From Blasia pusilla (taxonomy: Eukaryota > Marchantiophyta > Marchantiopsida > Blasiales): a stretch of DNA of 64,000 bases. Below are positions 1 through 12,899 of this stretch, in pieces. The position numbers were made by a program, and so were the translations under genes. Under the pieces are notes generated by a model, which was given only the letters and a program-made list of their open reading frames with translations, was not told the DNA's origin and searched no databases. Within the stretch, counting starts at the first letter, position 1. Each line of letters begins with the position of its first letter. The stretch spans positions 33,604,001 through 33,668,000 of the forward strand of contig CM114274.1 in the NCBI GenBank assembly GCA_050084515.1, written 5' to 3'.

Positions 1-572
1 TGCAAATTGAGTTGTGAAAAAGAAGTTAAAGAATTATAATTAAGAATTTTTTATCTTTATTTCTATTGGAGATATGAGCATGGAAAATCAGGACACTTCA
101 TAAGTTTTTCATCATGGTTTTATAAATCTCTACAAGTTTAGGATCCATCCAACGATCCAATTTTATTCTTTACTTAAAAGACCATGAAAAAAAAACTATG
201 CTTTAAAGTTAAAGGAAAATTGAAGTCTTGTTCTTCTTTATCAAACAACTTTGTGCTCTTATCACCATGAATAATTTCAAACTTTTTCAGGCTATGTTTG
301 AACACCTCATGATCATGGAGAATTTGTTTTGAGTGCAAATTGAGTTGTGCAAAAGGAAGGAAAAAAAACTTTTACATTATTATTAATATTTACATTGTGA
401 ATATTAAACATGTTGAATGAAGACTATCTACATGACTTTTCATGATTTTTTTTGTAAATCTTTGTATGTTTGGGTTCCATCCTACTGTCCATTTTTATTC
501 TTTATTTAAAATATCATGAAATAAAAACCTATATTTCAAAGTCAAATGACTCTTGAAGTCTTGTTCTTCTTA
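1..572. repeat. 333-bp tandem repeat, two copies
   Basis: The window opens inside a tandem repeat. The stretch starting TGCAAATTGAGTTGTG at base 1 returns at 334, and the end of the unit (GAAGTCTTGTTCTTCTT) lies at 222-238 and again at 555-571, a constant offset of 333 bp. The middle of the units has diverged, with several small indels. The array may continue left of the window. No coding potential is visible. Confidence 0.7.
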
Positions 573-1747
573 GGAGATGGGGCCATAGGATATGGTGGTT
601 AAGCCCATGGATTATAGAGAAAAAAGTTTGGAGAAAGGACTATGTAGCTTTTTGGATTATGAAAGAAGATCCAGATAACCGAGATCTTCTTGCCCAACTT
701 GACCTTATACCAATATTTTAGGGGGTCCAACCTTCTACAAGTAATGAACGAGATTTGAGTAAGTGTGAGGGGATTGAATTACATAAAAATTTGACATAAT
801 GGCATAATGGAGAAAGGAGGATGAATGTTGGTGAGGAGGATATGTCTAAAGATGATTTCTCTGAACTTGACATTGCTGGTAGTGAATTTAGGCATGTATT
901 GTTTGGCCTTCTTTCTTTTGCATATCTGGGCATGTGCAAAAATCTGCCATGAGTTTGAAAAAGAAGATTTTTCTTGTGATTAATTTTTAGGGCAACCAAG
1001 TCAACAAGAGTGCCCTTATGGGTTTAATGGTTAGAAATCTAGAGCAAAGCTCAAGATAATATTGAAGAGAGTCCAATAAGTAGAGAAAATGAAGGAGGCT
1101 ATTTATTGGAATACCACTAGACTTAGAATAGAAAGGCAAATGATTAAGAAAGAGTGATCCTTATTATAGGTTGTGATTGTGCAATTATATTTGATGATGG
1201 GCTAGTGGAAAAGGAGGTTCAAACAACCAAGGCTTCTTATTTTAAAGACAAGGCGAAAAAAGCAACAACTTAGGCCTTGTTCAAGGGCCTCCAATGAGTC
1301 TATTCGAGCTTGAGTTGATCAAGCAAGTTGTTTAGATTGGTTGGCTCCAAAAAATAAGGAGGGGATATGGTAAGACATAGGTCCATTGGATAGACCTTTA
1401 CTTGCTATAGAGGGTGATTTTTCAACATGTCAAATAGTATGTAATTGGTACAAGCCAATAGGAAATAGTAAGCTCAAATTCAAATTCACAAAGATTGATT
1501 TACTATGGATAGACATAGACAATGTTGGGTGTTTGGTGACTATGAAAGTCACTAGAATTATTGTGGTAAGCATTAAGATATTGGATTAACATGACATATT
1601 AGCTTAAATTACATAGATTATGATTATGATGGTGTCACTTCATACTAGAGAGACCAAAAAGTGGGTTATTTCCATTTAGACTTGGTTTTTTTTCTAATTT
1701 TGTCTATCTATGTATGAAAGATTGAATACATTAAAATATTCATGTTT

Positions 1748-1792
1748 AGTTGCTAACTCAAGGAGTTATGTGTTATGCTTGAGTTAGCAACT
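1748..1792. repeat. Perfect 15-bp inverted repeat, 15-nt loop
   Basis: Bases 1748-1762 (AGTTGCTAACTCAAG) are the exact reverse complement of 1778-1792, with a 15-nt loop between them. It could be a small foldback element or a chance hairpin. No flanking target duplication was noticed. Confidence 0.7.
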
Positions 1793-2587
1793 GATATGTG
1801 TTGATGGACTTATATATCAGTCCTAGAGATAGAAATCTTTGGGAGGAACTAAGGTGAGCATCTAGTGGGGAAGAGATTGTTTGAGCGCTAGCATTGAGGA
1901 TTTGAATAAATCAATCTGGCTACTATTAAGTAGCCTTAAAGCTTGTTTCCACTAGAGTGAGATTGTATGCTTGTGTTGTATTGATTGTTTGGATCAATAT
2001 CCAGAGCTAAGGCAACCTTAGTAAAATCGTAGCAAGTTCTCTTAAAGAGTTGGTGGCATTGTTGAATGTCTTGTGGATTGATTGATAAACAGGAGTAGTA
2101 GACTTTTAGTTGAAATTTTTTCTGGTTCTTCTTGTGTCTAGAGGGATTTCTACAACACTTGGTTTGTTTTTCTTCATCCCAAAATGAGATTAGAGATGAA
2201 TAATTTCTTTTTTTATTGAGTCCTTTTCTTATGGTTTGGTTTTCCAAATTCAAAATATGGGTTGATTCTACAATGATTTTGATGACTGTTATTAAAATTT
2301 AAAGTCAAATATTTCTATGAAATTTTTGCCATAACAACGCTCTGTCAAAAGAAAAAAATTTGGATTGACTTGTGCCAATGGTGAAAATGTAATTTGAGTC
2401 ATCTTATTAAGTAACAAAGTAACAATCCAAAACCCAACTCAATCCAAAAAATAAAAGGTTACATTATCATCAACTTCTTAAGCCCCAACTCCAACTACTC
2501 GTGTAGACAATGTAGAATATATTCACTCCAAATTATCCATCCAATACACATCAAAATCATCTTCAATTCTTTAGGCATTGAAGATGC

Positions 2588-2654
2588 ATAGGTTTGCACT
2601 ATATCTTTCTTGAGCATGTCAATTGGGCTCAAGAAAGATATAGTGCAAACCTAT
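2588..2654. repeat. Perfect 28-bp inverted repeat, 11-nt loop
   Basis: Bases 2588-2615 pair without mismatch to 2627-2654, leaving an 11-nt loop. A stem this long with no mismatch in AT-rich neutral DNA implies a recent origin or selection. It is shorter than most plant miRNA precursors but long enough to make a dicing substrate if transcribed. A recent foldback or template-switch event is the simpler reading. Confidence 0.8.
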
Positions 2655-3232
2655 ATAGGGGCGTATCTCGTATATCTATGGGGAGTATGGAATTGGGCAC
2701 ATCCAAAGGATCCTTAAGCTTTTGTTATCAAGGGGAAGTTGATAGTTGATTTGGTAATTGACTCGAAAGAAGAAGAGGCCAAAACAAATCAAGAGGTTGT
2801 GATTTACACAAACTCACCTCCACGAACAATTGCAAGATATTAGAAAATAATGAGAATGTAGGAACCTTAGGTTTTTTCGATAGAAGTAACGATGGTGAGA
2901 CAAGGGATTCCAAAACATAAATTATAGCTGCAACCAGAGTAGAATGTATCTATGGGAAGGGAAATTGATAATGAAAAGGATGAAGGAAGTAAGGATGGAC
3001 TCGAAAGATAAACGCGATATAATAATTGATAGAATTGAAGTATATGAGGAGGACCGATGACAAGATGTTACCAAAGATGGTTAAATAGATTAGATCGTTT
3101 TGAGATACATGTAAGGAGAGCATAACATAACCATAAGAATACTTTCACATGCCAACTTTTTCATGAAAAAACTAGAGTGAGAGTTAGAACTGAAAATAGT
3201 GGCTAATCAAGGTTACATAGAAACACACTTGT

Positions 3233-4556
3233 TTGGACATGCCATCCCACATTTCACCTTTTCTGACATGCATCCCTATTGTGACCCACGCCCACATCCC
3301 TCCTACGCCGAGCGTGCATGGATGGAATATATGTAGGCCCCAAAGAACTAAAAAACCCTTATGCGGGAGAGGCATAAGCACGGGGATGCTGGCAAGACGG
3401 GCTTGGGTATGGGATGCAGGCGGTTAGGCCCACATGGACATGTCCGCCCCAAGGATGGACATAAGTCCATGGACATGGACAAATCTGCGGACACCCACTT
3501 TGTCTGTGTGCAACCCTATGTCTAAAGATGTTAAGAAATTCATAGAAGAGAATTGACAATTGAAAGAGCAATTGAAAAATCCAACATTTAGTTGGCTAGC
3601 AACTAAGATTTTGGAACTCTCAACTTGGACCAAGAATCTTTGATGAAGAATTTTTTCATCTAAGGACTTCATGACTCAAGAGCACTAAATTAGGATAGAA
3701 ATTAGAGAGTAGGGATCTTTCTCCACTAAGAATACGTTATATGACTACTCTCCATCTATAGTAGTTACCTAGGAAGATCATTATCAAAACTTATGATTAT
3801 TTTGACATTCTTGTATGTGGGTTGCATGCAATGAAGTGCTATAGTTTGGGACATTTGCTTCATGTTTCTTGGTGAGTTTTCAAGAGTGATATAGCCAATT
3901 TTTGTCCAAGAGTTTTACTGAACTCTAGTGAGAGACATTGATTTTTTTTTAATGTGTCTTGCTTGATGACCAAGGTTGCACACGGACACGTCCATGTATG
4001 TGGACTTATGTTTGTCCCTAGATATCCGCAACCCATCATAAACATAGACCCATGCTCGGCCAACCCGCACCCATTCTAAGAACTCGTCACTCATTTTGTA
4101 GCTTGCATCGATCCGCTCTAAGCTCGCATTGGCCGGTATGTATGGGCTCATGACCAACCCCGCATAAGGTTTATGACTAGGCCCACTCTAGGCCTACTTG
4201 CGGGCCTTGCGCAAGCCAGAGCCCACCTTGTGTGGACTAGTTGTGGGCTCTGGATGGGACGTACTACCCACCCTTTGCGGGCTAGAGCCCACCCTACGGG
4301 CTTGCCATGGGTGTGGTTGCAGATCAATGCACGCTTAAGGTTGTCCGGCGCGGACCATATGCAGATCAAGTTTTTCCCACCTTATGAAATCAAAGTACGC
4401 ACCCCTTCCCGCGTCTCAAGCCCGCACACGCCATTAGTGTACCTAAAAAACCCAAGCCAGGGATCCGTTGGGCATGTCCATATACAAGTTCAGAATTTTT
4501 CCGACATGTCTATTTCCGTGCAACCATGTTGGTGGCCCAATGGAACTAGACCATGA
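3233..4556. other. GC-richer degenerate repeat island
   Basis: Blocks at about 3233-3520 and 3975-4556 are clearly richer in G+C than their surroundings and repeat words such as GGACATG, GTCCATG, GCCCAC and GTGCAACC at several places. Frames are open on both strands (for example 4173-4556 +), but the translations are rich in H, P, R and W, as expected of out-of-frame GC-rich repeats, and show no domain. I take it as remnant repeat DNA rather than a gene. Confidence 0.35.
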
Positions 4557-5639
4557 GTGTACAATTGCTAAGTCAAGGAGGATAAATCTAGAAAAGCATG
4601 GAACAACAATGGGAAAATATTAAGGGATTGATTGGCTGTATTAGAGGAGTTGAGGATCTTTTATGTCATAAAGACTCTAGTTTTATCCTAGATTCTTTTT
4701 CACACATCTGAATTCTATAAACTTTGAGGATTATAAATCCAAACCACTAAGAAGAAAATCATTATGGTTCATTATAAACTGGAGTTATATAATCTTGATA
4801 AGGATTTTTATATAGTGAATTGATATAATACATATTTGATTGTATCTCTGAGTTTTCCCTCAGAATGGATTGAAATAAGCACGGTTTGCAATTACATTCA
4901 TTTTGAATTGTGAAAACAGCCAATGTAGGTTGGTTACTAGATAGTAAACCATACTTGAATGATCAATGAAGTGTGGGTGAGAGGATGAATGAATGTTGGA
5001 TACATCAACCATGAAGGATAGAAAGATGGATGGATGGAGTTTGATGGATTTAGGGTTTGGTGGTTAAAAAAAAGGATGGATAGACAAAAAATTAAAGAAA
5101 GAAGATCTTTTTAATTTTTAATTTTAGTATATCACGTAAGTTTTTGGTGTGTTTTCCATATCATCTAGGTGATGGGGCTGTAGTAAAAATTTGATGGGTC
5201 ATTTTCTACTTTCCATGCAAGCTAAGCGTAACTTATTGTTGTTGTTTGGGAGACATAACTTGCTTTTTGTGTCTTGATTAATAAGTTAGTAATCATTCTT
5301 AGTTATGGATTAAGAAATATGATTCGTAAAACTAACTCTTAAGGAGAATTGGAGGTTGAGGCAAAGGACAATGCTAGTAGAGTCGTTAGACCTCATATAA
5401 CTATTTGAGATTGAATTTCATAAAGATGCCTTAGAGTATTTCTAAGGCAAGGGTTGAAGCTGCCCAATGAATATAGATAGAGCTACCTATAGCAATACGA
5501 GGATATTTTCAAGAGGATACATAACATTGCATTTAGATCCCTAACTACGTAAAATTTATAGATTTTATTATTCTTCATAGACTAGACTAGAATATGAAGA
5601 ATTCAAGACGTAGAAGTGCCCAAACATTTTGATAAACTA

Positions 5640-7560
5640 TACCATGGTTCTAATCTCATAGTGAGGGACTCTGGGATTTAGAGTTGAGGTATTCAGAATT
5701 ATGTTTCAAAAGACCTTGTCTACTTTCGCTCGCAACAACCTCACATTTGGATCTATTGTTCCAAATAGAAGATCTTATGCATATATGTGCATTTAGAACA
5801 TATAGTTCCAAATTGCCTAATCCAACTCAATCATACTTTTTGAATCCTATGATCCAAACGATTAGCATTCGGAACTCTAGTTCCAAATGATTGTGGCATC
5901 TTCCGAGACTACCTCACAATCGGAACTATAGATCTAGTTCTAGAAATCAGAACTTAATCCAACTACCTAAGACAAGTTGGATCTATCACGTGATGAAGTT
6001 AATCTAGTTCAGCTTTATGAATTGGATTTTGAGATCTAATTCACTTACATTCGGAACTATAGTTATGAATCAACCCAACCAGCTTGAACAGTATGATAGC
6101 CTAAGCCCTAATTCTAGTCTTGCACCTAAGGCGGGAAACATACTAGATGGATCCTAAGATCCAAAAAAGGTGCAATGGGGACTTATAAATCCAGACTATA
6201 GTTCCAAATAAATCGACGACCCCACTAACACAAACCTCACGTTCAGAGATAGGATCTCATGTGAATTTCCACTTTTGGAACTATAGTTCCAAATGGTCAA
6301 GCCCGCCCCAATCACCTCTTAATGTAAAGCCATAATCTAATGTTGAGAATAGCACAAGAAACACACTTTTTGGATCATATGATCCAAACAAAGTGCATTT
6401 GGAACTCTAGCTCTAAATACTATAATATTGGATGTGAAGATCCAATTCACTGAGCATTCCAAACTCTAGTTCCAAATGACTTTGCTGGCCTCTATCGAGA
6501 ATACCCCACAAAACACAATTAGAATTATAGATCCAATTCCATAAATGAGAACTCGACGCAACTGCTTAGAATGGGTTCGCGCTTTGATGTGCTAATAGTA
6601 CCTTGGTTCAACTTCTAGAATTGAATCTTGAGATCTAATTCTATTTGAAACCATAATTCTAAATCATCCCAACTTGCCCAAATAGTGTGATAACCTAAGC
6701 CCCAATTTTAGTCCCATAATAAGGAGTCAACGGGAAACCTTGTAGTTAGATCCCAAGATCAAAATAAGGCGCAGTGGGAACTATAGTTCCAAATGGCCTC
6801 CGTGACTCCACTAACACAAACGTTGCATTCAAAACTATAGTTCCATAGAAAAGACCTTAAACCCATTGCACTTTTGGAACTATAGGTCCAAATAGTTGAG
6901 CCTGCCCAAACCATCTCTTAACGTTATTTTAAGTCGTAGCCTAATCTCAAGATTGGCACAAGTGACACACTTGTTGGATCCAATGATTTCAACGATGACC
7001 ATTCAAAACTCTAGTCCAAAAGACATTGTTGGCCTCTATCGAGACGATCTCAGAATATGAACTATAGATCAAAATCCACAATTGAGAACTCAACCCAACT
7101 ATCTAGCATGGTTTGGCGCTTTCACATGCTAGTGATAACCAGTTTAACTTCTATAATTGGATCTTGCGATCCAATTCACTTGCACTCGGAACTATTATTT
7201 TGAATCAGCTCAATTCTAGCCTCGTACTAAGTGTTGTCAATATCCTAGGTGGATCCTAAGATCCAAATCAGGATAAATTGGAACTAAAGTTCCAAACGAA
7301 CTCGGTGGTCCCTCTAACAATTTCAATGAACCCACCCAAACTACTTGATTCCTAAGTGAATGGACAACCTTATAATTGGATCTTTAGATCCAATTTAAGT
7401 GCATTGGATCTTCATTTCCATTGAATGATGTATGCATTCAGAATTGTAGTTCCTTATTGCATTTAGATCCCCCTTACAAATAGATCGATATCATGTGGAT
7501 TCCATTCAAAATATGTATAGAATTCAGAATTAGTATCCAATCTGAAATGTTTACGCATGT
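5640..7560. repeat. Palindrome-dense higher-order repeat array
   Basis: About 1.9 kb is built from two short palindromic motifs separated by 30-80 bp. One is GGAACTATAGTTCC and variants (5799, 6277-6290, 6777-6790, ~6835, ~6876). The other is GGATC-N-GATCC, such as GGATCATATGATCC inside a 20-bp perfect palindrome at 6369-6388, and the AATTGGATC/GATCCAATT pairs at 7155-7176 and 7374-7395. The linkers also recur: the block around GGATCCTAAGATCC at 6149 reappears at 6749 and 7251, and the block around 5834 reappears near 6367 and 6970. The array is therefore a diverged tandem repeat of ~500-600 bp units with palindromes nested inside. Short open frames across it carry no motif. No gene is called. 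Confidence 0.75.
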
Positions 7561-8279
7561 GGAAAAAGAGATACTGCAAAAACAAGGGTTCATCAGATGT
7601 TCACTGCATGAAAGTCCCATAGAACAAAGAATGTGAGAGATGACGGATCCCTAAACGTGCATAGGCAACCTTCCTTTAGGGTTGGAAGTCATAGTATCTG
7701 AAATCCTCAATGCATTTTTTTCATCCTACCACCATTTATATCACAATGAATATTACTATTAAACTCCACCATAGACCACGTCAACAACAACACAAATTTG
7801 CATTTGGAAGCAAAATTTTTTTGCCTCACGATTGAATTTTTGTCTCGACCTACAAAAGTTCAAAGATTCCTACAACGTGCTTACATTCTTTCCTCACTTC
7901 TAGACACTAAGCTTTCCACCCTTGACGTAGAGACATCGCTAGCAAAAGAGCAACTTGGGAAAACGTTGCTACTTAGACTTGTCAATCATGCCAAACTCAA
8001 TATTCAACTAGGGGTCCAAATAAGATCCAAGGCATCATTAGGTTTTATTAACCTTCTCAAATTGATTTCAAAATTCAAATTTGGGCATTCCAGATTAAAG
8101 CTTAAAGATCCGTGTGAGTAGATATCGCTCATCAAATCAAAATCGCAAAATTCAAAATCATCCAAGCCACTCCTCAATCACTTATGAATTTCAAATATGA
8201 GAAAAAAAAATGTGACAAAATCACTGAAAGATGTTACAAATCTCGAAGTATAAAGTGGCCTAGTCTGTCCGTGCGCTCA
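7561..8279. other. Non-coding flank next to the Helitron breakpoint
   Basis: There is one 107-codon open frame (7798-8121 +) with no recognisable domain, which I regard as chance. The segment ends where the Helitron reading frame on the minus strand stops abruptly. Confidence 0.4.
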
Positions 8280-11200
8280 CATAAGAGCTTTGAAGGTAGG
8301 ATAAACTACACCATCGATGGTTCTCAAATCTTGATATGATTGAGCTTCTCTCACATGATGGAGAAGTAATCGTAACCAATGACGCTCCCCTTCAGCTAGG
8401 ATTAGCGAAAAAAAGAGTATTAGGAAGGAAGCATGAATATGATTTTAACATTAACTCAAATTTTTCCTTAATAATTGTATCTTAACAAAGTATAGAAAGT
8501 TTACCTGGATTTGTAATATACAGACGTCCACATCCTTTTCGCGCACGTTTACGCGGATGCCATTGCTTCTTATTCCAAGAGTAATGAGAAGGGAACTCCA
8601 AATAAAGATATTGTCGCTGTGATCGAATCGAAACATTTGTTGCAAACCATTGAGTAAAGTGGTTTCCTTACTTCGCTCCAGAATATTACCCAATGAATCT
8701 TGCCCATGAAAATATACCATTTGACTGTCTGGAAGATGAACAATCAATCTCACAATACTTGGTTGCTCTACGTGTAGACTAAACTTGAAGATTTGCCAAT
8801 ATGCTTCTGATGAAGAAATGTACCTTCATACCATACAATATAAATATTGTTAGACTCCCACATAATATCCTAGGAAAAATTGGGAGATCTTGAAAGATAG
8901 AAGGGATCAAAATACCTTGCATCAAGATATAATGATGTCTCATCAATAGTATCCTCTCCTGATGTAGTATTTGCCAAGGTATATGATATGGCATCAGATC
9001 CTTTGTACACATACTTATAAAAATATTTTACTGCCAAGATGCTATTTGTTATCTCCAGATTGATATGACAATCAAATAAAGTACATAACATTGGATTGTA
9101 TGGAACCACCCAACGATTATCAAAGTCATGATTTGACTTATTTATCAATCTGCCATTATCACGCCTGCATAAACACATATAGAAGTATGTTAATAGTTGG
9201 GGAAAAAGGATAGCACACTAATAGAAGAACATCAAATGACGAAATAAACTAAAAAACCAATGAATTACCTCTTATAAATAGGATATCCATCCTCATTATC
9301 CATTGTCATTGATGCAAAGGGCATTGGGTATCCTTTGGAACATTTTTTGTCGTTTTATCCGTGCAAGGTGCAGTTGGATGTGCTACTCCACACGGACCAT
9401 GAATCATACAATTTCTTACAGTAGAATGTAGCCTAGGATGACTCATGGGATTCGGAATCTCAGCAGATATAATATCGTCATAAACAGAGGTTGTCCTTGG
9501 CTTATCCTCAGAAGCAAGAATAATTAGGATATGCACATGTGGTAGCCCTCTCTTTTGGAACTTGACCACATGAATGCATCCTACCACTCGACCCAAAAAT
9601 ATGCTTATCCAATATAAGTCTCAACAACTCCTTCTTCTTTTGTTGGAAAACACGTACAACCAGGTCAGGACGATCAGACGTTGATTGACCATGCAGCAGA
9701 GCAGAGGTAATCTCTGGCCATTTAGGATTGCAAGTCATTGTCAAAAAGTAGTCAGGCTTCCCAAAATGTCTCACAATGGCCATAGCATCATGGTACAATT
9801 GATGCATGTGACAGGGTCCTCCTATGAAAGACGAAGGTAAGATAATACGTCTCCCTATGCCTTGACCGTTCACATCATGCCGAGTCATGGCATCTCTGAC
9901 CCCTTGGTATAAATTAGCTCTCAACTCTTTTTGATGCAATCGTATCCAAGTTAGCCGTTGCATTTCGATAGTCGCATACATATCCACCATATATTCTTGA
10001 GTAAGACGACCAAACCTCAACAACCGATTATTATCCATGGCATTTGCTCGCATTTGAAGTCTGAATGAAGCAAATTGTAAAGCTATAATCGTCTTTGAAC
10101 TCGCCTCATGAGTGGTAACCTCACCTTGAATTTCTCCTTGTACAATATCATCTCTATCTTCATCCATCATGGCATCCTCTCTTAACGGTAGATCATCTCT
10201 ATGATCATGTTGCCCTTGCAAAGGTATCCCAGGATGCCAACCTGCTTCACCATAAACAAAAGGCAAAACAAAGTGCAATGGGATATATGCTTCATTCAAG
10301 TCTGACAGACGACGAATCCCTTCTCCATGTAAGCCAACAATAATATTACGTCCTTCTACTGGCTCACTCCCATCTCCAGGGAAGATAGCTGCAATCTCTG
10401 AAGCAACAGGCAAGGTGTATCGTTTTGCATCGAGACCTCGCTTACTACCCTTAAGAACAATATGAAAGTCAGAATTACATGGATCAATAGCCACATTTTG
10501 AAATAAAGCCACATATGGATTATGGGCATGTAACATATCTTGTAATCCCCTTAAGATCTCTGGCCTCAATTGATCCCGATAATCTCCACTCATAATCCTT
10601 CTTCTATGTTCCATCTGATGCTCATCATCATGAATATAAATTTGCGCAAATTGTGGAGGAGCACCACTTTCAGCATGAAGAGGTCCAATAGAATGATATA
10701 CACCACCTTGAATCCTGAAGTTTCTCAGACCGCCTCGTTGCTCTGTCACATGTGCCCCAGTAGATGCCAATTGAAGAGCACTATTATAGGCACGTGCATA
10801 ACGCAAAAAATGAAGACTATTTGCACTCATACCAGAAAGTAATTCTGCTAGTATAGAAGGTGAAGCTGTTAAATATGGTAATTGAATCTTACCATGCCCA
10901 CAACACATACTAAAAGGCGAGCTTATAAACCTAGTATACTTCACTCTCTCACACTTCCAATATAGAGCATTGCAAGTCGGACAAACAACATTCATAAGTC
11001 CAACACTAAAACGGCCAGTCATACTATCAATACGATCTCCCAACCTATGAATTCGAATGTGCTTCTCTTCAAAGTTAGGAATACGTGCAATATTGAGCAA
11101 CTTTTTCAAGTTCACAACCCTTCTAGATCCCACATTTGGAATCGAGGCATGTGCATTGTCTTCATTTTCTTCCATGTGGCCTTCACAATTGGCTGCATTG

Positions 11201-11349
11201 GCATCGCTCCTAAACAACGGATCACAAACATGTGCAATCTCATGTACTTCATCCAAATGTGATCCCATATTTGGAATCGAGGCAGATACAATGTCTTCAT
11301 TCACTTCCATGTAGCCTTCACGATTAGGTCCATTGGCATCATTCCTTAT

Positions 11350-12480
11350 CAACGAATCGCCAACATGTGCAATCTCATGAACTTCATCCAAATGAGCATG
11401 TCTTCTTCTTTGGCCCTCAGCTCGAGCAACTTGAAGCATGTGAGATAATCGTAGAGGATTGGTAGGAACTGGAAGACTGCAAGCAGAGGTTAAGAAATTA
11501 ATATATATGATTATAATAAGAATAAATATGCATACAAACATATCTCTATTAAATTTGAATATATAGTTTAGAAATATACATTGGAGATGGAAAGACCACA
11601 ATCCCAAAGTTTGGGATAGCTTCAACTTCATGATGTACCATAATTGGCCTGCAAAAAAATTTGTTATTAGAAATCATTCATAAAAATTTAAGACCAAGTA
11701 GGAAGCATCAATAATAAAAGTATGTAAAGCATACCTTGTATTAGCTTGAGTATGAAAGTCATTAGTAGTCATAGCCTCGACTTCCTCTCTAGGAAGAAGA
11801 TTCACAGACAATTGATAAACATTCGCTTGGGCCAAATTATGGTGCCTTCTTCTCTGGCCTTGTGCTCGTGCAACTTGAAGCATAGCATGTAATCCCCGAG
11901 GGTTGGACGGAAGTGGAAGACTGAGAAAAACAATATTAATAAAAATCACGTCAAAAAAATTAAATTAAAAAAAAACCAATAAAAAGAAAGAAATTAATGA
12001 GTGGATGAAACGTACATTGGAGACGATGTAGAGTCTATTGAAGCATGAAGATTTCCATTGGAAGGTGTTGTTACCAACCTGAACAAAGAATAAAAAATGT
12101 CATAATACGAAAAAAATTTATAACTATTATTATAATAAAAAGTAGAAATGTTATACATAAATAAATACCTTCTAGTATTTGCGCCTGCTGAGCCATCGAT
12201 GATGGGTGGTTGTAATTCTACCATCAATGGAACATTCACAACATCTTCAATAGATCTCAATTCAACTAATTTAGCATGTCTTCGCTTTTGTCCTTGAGCT
12301 CTCACAATTTGATGTATATCACGTAATCGTTTCGGGTTCGATGGATTTGGAAGTCTACATCACAAACATGAAAGATACTAGAGTATGCACATATGGTTAC
12401 GATATCATTCTATAATCATAATGCTAAGTATCCTTACATTGAAGATGACAAAGTCCTTACATTGAAGATGACAAAGTCGT
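11350..12480 (-). repeat. Tandemly duplicated two-exon module in the Helitron N-terminus
   Basis: Three successive exons begin with the same protein module, of the form LPxPSNPxxLRxMxQVARAQ followed by GQRRRHA: exons 12354-12169 and 11920-11735, and the start of the large exon at 11476. The first two are both exactly 186 bp. Each is preceded by a short exon ending in a serine-proline stretch at a CCAAT or TCAAT donor: the end of the 12714 exon, then 12078-12016 (63 bp) and 11648-11580 (69 bp). A short-exon plus 186-bp-exon pair has therefore been duplicated twice, the last copy being fused to the Rep exon. The basic QRRRH cluster could serve nuclear entry or DNA contact, but that is inference. 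Confidence 0.75.
12432..12477. repeat. 23-bp perfect tandem duplication over a splice donor
   Basis: Bases 12432-12454 are repeated exactly at 12455-12477. On the minus strand each copy contains the end of the first Helitron exon and its GTAAGG donor, so two identical donors sit 23 bp apart. Use of one or the other would change the frame. Confidence 0.8.
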
Positions 12481-12899
12481 TGAATGAGTTACAAATCGCA
12501 TATCATGAAGCGCCCTTCTGTTTCTTTCAGAAGCAACCCTTCTAACCTTCTTATATGCAAGCTTTTCTGGTTCCTTCGAAATCCGTATAGAAGATGGAGC
12601 ACTACATGAAATGTGGTGATCATGCTCCACATTAGATAAAGAGACTACATTGGTGATGTCTGCGAATGGTCTTTTTTCATTTCGCCTCGATGGTTCCTCT
12701 TGAGATTCATGCATCTTGTGACAATATCAACCATCCGACCAAAATATATATTGTCAATATATAAAAAAATAATTTAAAAAAAGAGAAAAATTTGTAAAAA
12801 AAACTTATACTCAAGATTTGGTCTGTGAATATTATAATCTATATTAAAAAATAAATTTACACATAACTGATGTTTTTATAAAAATCTGAAATAGGAAAA

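Larger units (their letters stand above)
573..5640. other. AT-rich intergenic DNA, no gene recognised
   Basis: Open frames here are short, lack recognisable motifs and are not conserved between frames. The stretch holds two perfect hairpins and a GC-richer island, each listed separately. Nothing else could be supported. Confidence 0.6.
8280..12714 (-). pseudogene. Helitron Rep half (HUH endonuclease), decayed and cut off
   Basis: This is the N-terminal and Rep part of a plant Helitron RepHel protein, which nicks and joins single-stranded DNA during rolling-circle transposition. The HUH motif (GLPHVH) is at 9531-9539 and the two-tyrosine motif (YFYKYVYKG) at 9000-9033. The HLP motif (RLIVHLP) and the end of the Helitron-like N domain (AEGERHWLRLLL) follow. 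Exons on the minus strand: 12714-~12455, 12354-12169, 12078-12016, 11920-11735, 11648-11580, 11476-9269, 9164-8916, 8823-8505 and 8395-8280. All introns are GT-AG and the last three are 104, 92 and 109 nt. Single-base frameshifts lie near 9595, near 9345 in an A-run, and near 8658. The frame ends at YPTFKAL, exactly where the helicase part should begin. That part is found at 18674 on the other strand. Intact ancestry is clear; present function is unlikely. Confidence 0.88.

Noticed and set aside
4173-4556. 127-codon plus-strand frame
   Set aside because: It is GC-rich repeat DNA with H/P/R/W-rich translation, no domain, and a competing open frame on the other strand.
5684-5890. 68-codon frame in the palindrome array
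   Set aside because: It is a chance frame through repeat units; other units do not preserve it.
7798-8121. 107-codon plus-strand frame next to the Helitron
   Set aside because: It has no motif or splice context and lies outside the Helitron reading frame.
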